From positions 211,441 through 275,440 of the forward strand of contig NZ_JAHSPF010000007.1 of assembly GCF_019132875.1 (NCBI RefSeq): a stretch of DNA of 64,000 bases, read 5' to 3'. The notes under the pieces are model-generated. The model searched no databases and was not told the DNA's origin. It saw only the letters and a program-made list of their open reading frames with translations. Positions 59,179-64,000 of this stretch are shown in pieces (positions within the stretch are counted from its first letter, which is position 1; each line of letters opens with the position of its first letter). Position numbers and translations under genes: made by a program. Source of the DNA: Erwinia phyllosphaerae. Its GTDB lineage: Bacteria > Pseudomonadota > Gammaproteobacteria > Enterobacterales > Enterobacteriaceae.

Positions 59179-59270
59179 CCAGAGGCTGGCGATTAGCCGG
59201 TGCGCAATGCCTTCACGAGCAAAACCAGAGGCTGGCGATTAGCCGGTGCGCAACGCCTTCATGATCAAAA
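59179..59270. repeat. 46-bp tandem duplication of the yccT 3' end
   Basis: Two adjacent 46-base copies (59179-59224 and 59225-59270) differ at three positions. The second copy includes the last ten codons and stop of yccT; the first lies just beyond the gene as a non-coding duplicate, in the gap before mgsA. Confidence 0.9.
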
Positions 59271-59865
59271 CCAGACGCTGGCGGGTAGCGGAATCAACCT
59301 GCTGATACCACAATTGCAGAATGCGGCTTGCCGGATACGCATTGTCGGCAAAATCAAGTGTGCTATGGTCTGCCATATTGCCGGTAGTATGAGGCTGTGC
59401 AAAGCGGGGAACGGAAGCCGGGTGGCCCTGCATATTATAGGCAGCCATCGCCTGCTCAAAGTTTATGCTGACGTTAGTCGCCAGCCGATCGTGCTGGCTT
59501 TCTACCTGGTTGCCCTGTTCATCGTGCAGCCTGAAATCAGGATGGCGAGCAAAGGCCCGGGCCTGCTGAAGCGTATGCAGGGCAGGCAGCGTAATAGCGA
59601 TAGTTTTTGTCGACGCCGTAAAGGTTACGATCAGTGGTGGAGAGACCCAGGGTGAGGCATCAATATTTTTGTCCACCCGGAAAAGAACCTGATGCTGACC
59701 GCGCTCAAGTTCAATGCCGTCAGCGCCTTTTAATAAAGAACCGGAGATTTTATGGCCATCAAGCACCAGCAAATCCATATCAGGTGCAAGTTTTAACGTA
59801 GTTGCCTGAGCCGCTGTCGCAACCCACATCGTCAACAACCCTGTCAGGAGCAGATCCAGCTTCAT
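59239..59865 (-). CDS. yccT: YccT, DUF2057 periplasmic protein
   Basis: 208 residues (E. coli 220). Signal peptide about residues 1-20 (WVATAAQA), then the DUF2057 domain with LKLAPDMDLLVLDGHKISGS (about 24-43) and RGQHQVLFRVDK. Role not firmly known; related YccT proteins influence curli production. The ending (LVLIMKALRTG) is duplicated immediately downstream as a 46-bp repeat, so the C-terminus may have been reshaped recently. Confidence 0.9.
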   Translation of the reverse strand: MKLDLLLTGLLTMWVATAAQATTLKLAPDMDLLVLDGHKISGSLLKGADGIELERGQHQVLFRVDKNIDASPWVSPPLIVTFTASTKTIAITLPALHTLQQARAFARHPDFRLHDEQGNQVESQHDRLATNVSINFEQAMAAYNMQGHPASVPRFAQPHTTGNMADHSTLDFADNAYPASRILQLWYQQVDSATRQRLVLIMKALRTG

Positions 59866-60043
59866 TATTTCTCCAGATGTGCAGGAACTTAAAAAAGAGC
59901 GAATGTATCAAAGTCTTTCAGTATGACAGCATATTAACATTTTTACATATTTATTCATGTTAAATCTTCTGCGGTAATGGACAAAAATATCAGTTATGTT
60001 CATCTCGGGTGTTCCGGACACGCAAACTTTTCTGGAGAAAATA

Positions 60044-60457
60044 ATGGATAACAAAGTCATTGCAGATGTGTTAACTACCACCCGGCATATTGCCCTGGTA
60101 GGGGCCAGCGACAATCCTGGCAGAGCAAGTCATTACGTGATGGCTTATTTGCTGGAGCAAGGGTACAAAGTCACGCCGGTTAGCCCTAAGCTTGCCGGAC
60201 AAACGCTGCTGGGCCAGCAAGTATATGCAACGCTGGAAGAGATTCCCGAGCCTGTCGATATGGTCGATGTTTTCCGTAATGCGGAAGCGGCTTATGGCGT
60301 GGCGCAGGAGGCCATCGCTATTGGTGCGAAATCGCTGTGGCTACAGCAGGGCGTGATCAATGAACAGGCCGCGGTACTGGCGGCGGATGCAGGTTTGACG
60401 GTGGTAATGGATCGCTGCCCGAAAATAGAGATCCCGCGGCTTGGTCTGGAAAAATAA
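60044..60457 (+). CDS. yccU: CoA-binding protein YccU
   Basis: 137 residues, as in E. coli; a single CoA_binding Rossmann domain. HIALVGASDNPGRASH at about 15-30 is the nucleotide loop, followed by VTPVSPKLAGQTLLG and WLQQGVINEQAA. Substrate unknown. Start ATG 60044 has ribosome binding site TGGAGA; the frame extends back to 59996 without similarity. Ends at a bidirectional terminator. Confidence 0.93.
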   Translation: MDNKVIADVLTTTRHIALVGASDNPGRASHYVMAYLLEQGYKVTPVSPKLAGQTLLGQQVYATLEEIPEPVDMVDVFRNAEAAYGVAQEAIAIGAKSLWLQQGVINEQAAVLAADAGLTVVMDRCPKIEIPRLGLEK

Positions 60458-60482
60458 AAAACCCCGCGTTGCGGGGTCTTTG
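60456..60482. terminator. Bidirectional terminator between yccU and hspQ
   Basis: Stem ACCCCGC / GCGGGGT with a 3-base loop; A run on the left gives a strong T run for the minus strand (hspQ), and CTTTGT a weak one for the plus strand. Confidence 0.88.
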
Positions 60483-60800
60483 TCAGTTTCTGAGGCGCGG
60501 TGCCTGAAGCTGCTCGCGAATTGAAGCGGCAAGCTCATCCATGGAGGGATGCTCGGGATGTTCACCCGGGATCTCCCAGCCCAGCTGGGCTTCTGCCAGA
60601 TAGGTATGTACCGTTTCGCCGTTATCATCTTCCATCACCACGTGATACCAGGGAGCATTACGTAGCGAAGCGCTGTCGGCAATATCATCTATTTGCGGAT
60701 CCTCTAACGAATACTCCGGATCCACATCAACAACAACACCTAAAAAACCAAGCAGCTTATGCCGCACCTGCTGGCCAGGCCCAAATTTGCTGGCAATCAT
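60483..60800 (-). CDS. hspQ: Heat-shock protein HspQ (YccV)
   Basis: 105 residues, as in E. coli. Hemimethylated-DNA-binding/YccV-like domain starting [18 protein letters not shown]. HspQ is a heat-shock protein that acts as a specificity-enhancing factor for Lon and affects degradation of mutant DnaA. Start at 60800 has ribosome binding site AGGAGG; the 27-codon upstream frame is ignored. The C-terminus QAPRLRN is conserved. Confidence 0.94.
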   Translation of the reverse strand: MIASKFGPGQQVRHKLLGFLGVVVDVDPEYSLEDPQIDDIADSASLRNAPWYHVVMEDDNGETVHTYLAEAQLGWEIPGEHPEHPSMDELAASIREQLQAPRLRN

Positions 60801-60861
60801 TGTGACCTCCTGAGAAACATAGCCCTGCCAAATAGATGGGGGCAGGGTAAGCGTTTTCAAG

Positions 60862-62052
60862 TCACAGTACGCGGCAGGCAAAACCTTTCAGGTAAAGTCC
60901 TTCCGGATAGCTGGCGATCACCGGGTGATCGGCCGCCTGACGGAACTGCTCTATAAATTGTACATCACGCTGCGCATCCAACGCGGCATCCGCGATGATT
61001 TTCTGGAATAATTCCGTAGGCATCAGTCCGGAGCAGGAGAAGGTTAGCAACGTACCGCCAGGATTCAGCAGCTGCATCGCCAGCATATTGATATCTTTAT
61101 AGCCACGGCAGGCACCGGCCAGCTGATTTTTATTCTCGACAAATTTTGGCGGGTCCATCACGATCAGATCGAATTTTTCTCCGCTGTCGCGATAGCGACG
61201 CAGCAGTTTAAATACGTCATCGCGCAGAAACTCTGCTCTGGAGAGGTCCAGCCCGTTCAGCTCTACGTTCTGGCGCGCAACGTCCAGCGCAGCCTGAGAG
61301 GTATCCACGCTGATTACCTGCTGGCAGCCGCCCATTAATGCGGAAACAGCAAAACCGCCGGTATAGGAAAAGCAGTTCAGCACGCGCCCCTCTTTTGCAT
61401 AGCGTCGGGTCGCCAGACGGCTGTCGCGCTGATCGAGGTAATAGCCTGTTTTGTGGCCGGTCTGAATATCCACCAGCAGCTTCATCCCGTGCTCGGTGAT
61501 AGGCAGAAGTTCTGGCGGCGTTTCGCCTACAACCACGCCCTGCGTCAGTTCCAGACCCTCTTTTTTACGTACCGACACATCTGAACGGTCATAGATAGCG
61601 CAGTCCGGATAGCAGCTTTGCAGTGCGCTAATCAGGGCCGCACGCTGGTATTCGGCACCCGCGGAAAGCAGCTGCAGCACCAGGAAGTTGCCAAAGCGGT
61701 CGATGGTCACGCCGGGCAGGCCATCGGACTCGCCGGCAATCAGCCGGTAGCTGTCCAGATCGTCACGCACTGCCAGCCAGTCACGCAGCTGCTGCGCCGC
61801 CTGTAGACGTTTAATAAAGAAGGCGATATCGATTGCCTCATCCTGTTCCCAGCTCCAGACGCGAGCGCGGATTTGTGAAGCAGGCGACCAGGCGGCGCGG
61901 GCCAGCCATTTTCCCTGGCTGTCACAAACGTCCAGCGTTTCACCCGGTTGGGCTTTCCCTTCCATGCGGGCTACGGCACCTGAAAATACCCACGGGTGAC
62001 GACGAAGTAAGGACTTTTCACGTCCTTTGGCAAGAATTAAACGAACAGTCAT
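60862..62052 (-). CDS. rlmI: 23S rRNA m5C1962 methyltransferase RlmI
   Basis: 396 residues, identical in length to E. coli RlmI. N-terminal PUA domain ([20 protein letters not shown], about 7-26), an EEHE-type middle domain and a C-terminal SAM-dependent fold with [22 protein letters not shown] and the FSCSG catalytic-cysteine block. Start at 62052 ([12 protein letters not shown]) follows the family; the frame is open to 62115. Divergent from acyP with 83 bases between. Confidence 0.96.
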   Translation of the reverse strand: MTVRLILAKGREKSLLRRHPWVFSGAVARMEGKAQPGETLDVCDSQGKWLARAAWSPASQIRARVWSWEQDEAIDIAFFIKRLQAAQQLRDWLAVRDDLDSYRLIAGESDGLPGVTIDRFGNFLVLQLLSAGAEYQRAALISALQSCYPDCAIYDRSDVSVRKKEGLELTQGVVVGETPPELLPITEHGMKLLVDIQTGHKTGYYLDQRDSRLATRRYAKEGRVLNCFSYTGGFAVSALMGGCQQVISVDTSQAALDVARQNVELNGLDLSRAEFLRDDVFKLLRRYRDSGEKFDLIVMDPPKFVENKNQLAGACRGYKDINMLAMQLLNPGGTLLTFSCSGLMPTELFQKIIADAALDAQRDVQFIEQFRQAADHPVIASYPEGLYLKGFACRVL

Positions 62053-62135
62053 ATTTGCTATGCTTACAGTCAGAAAATCAGGCGCTATTGTCCGGTGCCT
62101 GGCAGCAAAATGCAATCTGTCTCTGTGGAGGTAAC

Positions 62136-62414
62136 ATGACGGTAATCTGTAAAAGAGCCTGGGTACATGGCGTAGTGCAGGGCGTGGGCTTTCGCTATAC
62201 CACGCAGCAGGAAGCCAGGGCGCGCGGCTTAAAAGGCTATGCCCGCAACCTGGATGATGGCAGTGTCGAAGTGCTGGCCTGTGGCGAAGAGCAGGAAGTA
62301 GAAGCGCTTATCGCCTGGCTAAAAGCGGGTGGGCCAAAAGCGGCCAGGGTTGATAAGGTATTAGCGGAGCCTTTTCAGCCTCACGATGAACCGACGGGCT
62401 TTACCACGCGATAG
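62136..62414 (+). CDS. acyP: Acylphosphatase
   Basis: Hydrolyses the carboxyl-phosphate bond of acylphosphates. 92 residues, as in E. coli (YccX). The signature VVQGVGFRY holds the catalytic R20; N38 is in [16 protein letters not shown]. Start ATG 62136 has ribosome binding site GGAGGT; the long upstream frame is antisense to rlmI and not real. Confidence 0.96.
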   Translation: MTVICKRAWVHGVVQGVGFRYTTQQEARARGLKGYARNLDDGSVEVLACGEEQEVEALIAWLKAGGPKAARVDKVLAEPFQPHDEPTGFTTR

Positions 62415-62446
62415 CGCTCCCTGTTTATCCCGACAGGCAGGGCAAG

Positions 62447-62773
62447 TCAGAGGCATTTTGCCGGTTTGGGCAGGCCTGCGATTTTGGTGGCCTGTTTCGC
62501 CGGGCCTTCAGGGAAAAGCCGGAACAGGTAGCGGCTGTTACCTTTCTCCTCGCCATATTTTTTTGCCATCGCCTTAACCAGCATCCGTACGGCGGGCGAG
62601 GTATTGAATTCCAGATAGAAGTTCCGCACAAAATGGACGACTTCCCAGTGGGCTTCGCTCAGTACGATACCTTCTTCCTCGGCCAGTTGCGGAGCCAGTG
62701 CTTCGCTCCAGTCGGTAGTGTTGAGCAGATATCCCTGCGCGTCGCGTTCAATTTCTTTGCCGTCAAAAAACAC
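62447..62773 (-). CDS. tusE: Sulfur relay protein TusE
   Basis: DsrC-like sulfur carrier that passes persulfide sulfur from TusBCD to MnmA for 2-thiolation of tRNA wobble uridine. 108 residues. Conserved [20 protein letters not shown] (about 43-62), [20 protein letters not shown], and the penultimate Cys107 that carries sulfur. Convergent with acyP. Confidence 0.96.
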   Translation of the reverse strand: MFFDGKEIERDAQGYLLNTTDWSEALAPQLAEEEGIVLSEAHWEVVHFVRNFYLEFNTSPAVRMLVKAMAKKYGEEKGNSRYLFRLFPEGPAKQATKIAGLPKPAKCL

Positions 62774-62849
62774 TGTTTTGCCTCTTATCTGTTGTTGGCC
62801 GCCAGTTTAGCAAAAAACATCGTCGGCATGCAGTCTGGCAATCTCGCTA

Positions 62850-62874
62850 TAAAAAAGCCCCGCGTCGCGGGGCC
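62850..62874 (-). terminator. yccA terminator
   Basis: Minus-strand stem GCCCCGC / GCGGGGC with a 3-base loop followed by six Ts, 22 bases after the yccA stop. Confidence 0.9.
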
Positions 62875-62895
62875 GGATAAGCAATAACCATTTTG

Positions 62896-63552
62896 TTAGT
62901 TGTTACGCGACATACCCAGAATACTTAACAGGCTAACAAAGATGTTATAGACAGAAACATACAGGCTTACCGTGGCGCGAATATAGTTCGTTTCGCCGCC
63001 GTGAATGATGTTGCTGGTTTCCCAAAGGATGGCACCGGATGAGAACAGGACAAACATCACGCTAATCGCCAGGTGCAGCGCCGGGATGTGCAAAAAGAGA
63101 TTGGCCAGCACCGCTACCAGCAGTACGACAAAGCCAGCCATCATCATGCCGCCAAGAAAAGACATATCCTTACGGGTAGTGAGTACGTAAGCGGAGCAGC
63201 AAAAGAACACCAGCGCGGTGCCGCCCAGAGCCAGACCGATAACGTCACCCATTCCCGCCGACAGCAGCGAGTTTAAGATGGGGCCAAGGCAATATCCGAG
63301 GAAACCGGTGAAAGCGAAGGCGGCCAGAATGCCGGCAGGGCTATCCGCCAGCCGGTAGGTCAAAAACATCAGGCCGTAAAAACCGACCAGCATAATAATC
63401 AGGCCCGGCGCGGGCAGGGCGAACACGGTACTTAGCGTGGCGGTAACAGCCGAGAACGCCAGCGTCAGCCCCAGCAGAAAATAGGTATTTCGCAAAACTT
63501 TGTGCGTGGCAAGCAGCGAGCTTTGCCGGGTAGTAGAGATAATGCGATCCAT
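62896..63552 (-). CDS. yccA: FtsH modulator YccA (Bax1-I family)
   Basis: Inner-membrane protein of the UPF0005/BI-1 (Bax inhibitor-1) family; in E. coli it is both substrate and modulator of the FtsH protease and protects SecY. 218 residues, seven hydrophobic segments. Conserved [20 protein letters not shown] (20-39) and the C-terminal [20 protein letters not shown]. Start at 63552 ([10 protein letters not shown]) has ribosome binding site AAGAGG 7 bases upstream; the ORF extends seven codons further without support. Confidence 0.95.
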   Translation of the reverse strand: MDRIISTTRQSSLLATHKVLRNTYFLLGLTLAFSAVTATLSTVFALPAPGLIIMLVGFYGLMFLTYRLADSPAGILAAFAFTGFLGYCLGPILNSLLSAGMGDVIGLALGGTALVFFCCSAYVLTTRKDMSFLGGMMMAGFVVLLVAVLANLFLHIPALHLAISVMFVLFSSGAILWETSNIIHGGETNYIRATVSLYVSVYNIFVSLLSILGMSRNN

Positions 63553-63727
63553 AAAAATGCCTCTTAAGGTCATCAGATGGCAGTGAGAATAAGCAGCGCT
63601 TCGTATTGCGGGAAGGCGTTTTACCCTTCTTTACTCGTGGTCATGGAGATTATGTGAGCGAACTGGCGTTTATTACGACAAAAAAACCGGGTTTGGCTGT
63701 TTTTGCGGCAGTTGAACCAGACCCTGC

Positions 63728-63756
63728 TTTACAACGGCACGGAGGATGTTTATAGT
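63728..63756 (+). promoter_or_regulatory. Promoter of tRNA-Ser
   Basis: -35 TTTACA (63728-63733), 17-base spacer, -10 TATAGT (63751-63756), about 13 bases before the mature tRNA. The transcription start would be near 63763. Confidence 0.75.
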
Positions 63757-63768
63757 TCGGCTCATTGC

Positions 63769-63856
<88 letters not shown>

Positions 63857-63864
63857 TCAAATTT

Positions 63865-63894
63865 AACGGGTCAGCGAAAGCTGGCCCGTTTTGC
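63865..63894 (+). terminator. Terminator of tRNA-Ser
   Basis: 11-bp stem AACGGGTCAGC / GCTGGCCCGTT (one T-G pair) capped by a GAAA tetraloop, followed by TTGCTTT, 9 bases after the tRNA. Confidence 0.85.
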
Positions 63895-63918
63895 TTTCTG
63901 CCTTATAAGATTTAAGCT

Positions 63919-64000
63919 GCTTCCTGCTTCCTGCTTCCTGCTTCCTGCTTCCTGCTTCCTGCTTCCTGCTTCCTGCTTCCTGCTTCCTGCTTCCTGCTTC
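63919..64000. repeat. Heptanucleotide simple repeat (GCTTCCT)n, cut by window end
   Basis: At least 11 perfect head-to-tail copies of GCTTCCT plus a partial one, without a single interruption, running off the right edge. It begins 62 bases after tRNA-Ser and 24 after its terminator. Total length and the next gene cannot be seen. Confidence 0.97.

Overview
The window reads as a chromosomal segment of a gammaproteobacterium of the order Enterobacterales. Gene order from msbA to serT is almost the same as in the E. coli K-12 ompF-ompA neighbourhood, and proteins such as MukB, OmpA, AsnS, RlmL and PepN match E. coli closely in length and motif. The sequence divergence, together with extra genes (a two-partner secretion locus and a coiled-coil membrane protein), suggests a plant- or insect-associated relative of the Erwinia/Pantoea/Mixta type. 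That family-level placement is inference. No prophage, insertion sequence or CRISPR array was seen.

Layout. 1-4414: lipid A/KDO cluster msbA(3' part)-lpxK-ycaQ-ycaR-kdsB. 4494-7054: ycbJ, elyC (opposite strand), cmoM. 7051-13509: overlapping mukF-mukE-mukB condensin operon. 13679-16935: cell-wall pair ldtD (makes 3-3 crosslinks) and ycbK/mepK (cuts them), then gloC. 17026-23305 on the minus strand: aspC, an extra coiled-coil/TM protein, a 9-bp minisatellite, ompF with its OmpR boxes and leader, asnS, pncB. 23566-26181: pepN. 26230-32396: accessory two-partner secretion locus (tpsB transporter, tpsA exoprotein) behind a very AT-rich leader, inserted between pepN and the ssu operon. 32427-36689: ssuEADCB alkanesulfonate uptake and desulfonation, minus strand. 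37049-47497: pyrD, zapC, ycbX, rlmKL, uup and pqiABC. 47774-53884: rmf, fabA, a Lon-like protease gene, matP, ompA, sulA, sxy. 53881-62773: yccS, yccF, helD, mgsA, yccT, yccU, hspQ, rlmI, acyP, tusE. 62896-63856: yccA and tRNA-Ser(UGA), followed by a heptanucleotide repeat that runs off the window.

How the genes work together. Most of the window is housekeeping: outer-membrane lipid and porin biogenesis (msbA, lpxK, kdsB, ompF, ompA, pqiABC), peptidoglycan editing (ldtD, ycbK, elyC), chromosome organisation and division (mukFEB, matP, zapC, sulA), RNA modification (cmoM, rlmKL, rlmI, tusE), and pyridine, pyrimidine and aspartate metabolism (pncB, pyrD, aspC). Several classic control sites are visible: three tandem OmpR boxes at ompF, a LexA box at sulA, a FabR-type palindrome at fabA and a PurR box at pyrD.

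The most unusual content is the secretion locus. TpsA is short for its class (1185 aa). It has a normal TPS export domain and a beta-helix with an internal duplication. Its C-terminus is built of three copies of an ~83-residue predicted helical module, the first two separated by eight copies of an acidic 11-residue repeat. No toxin/immunity arrangement is visible, so it looks like an adhesin or surface protein of an architecture I do not recognise. Secondary oddities are a six-heptad coiled-coil membrane protein, the 9-bp and 7-bp repeat tracts, and a tandem duplication of the yccT 3' end.
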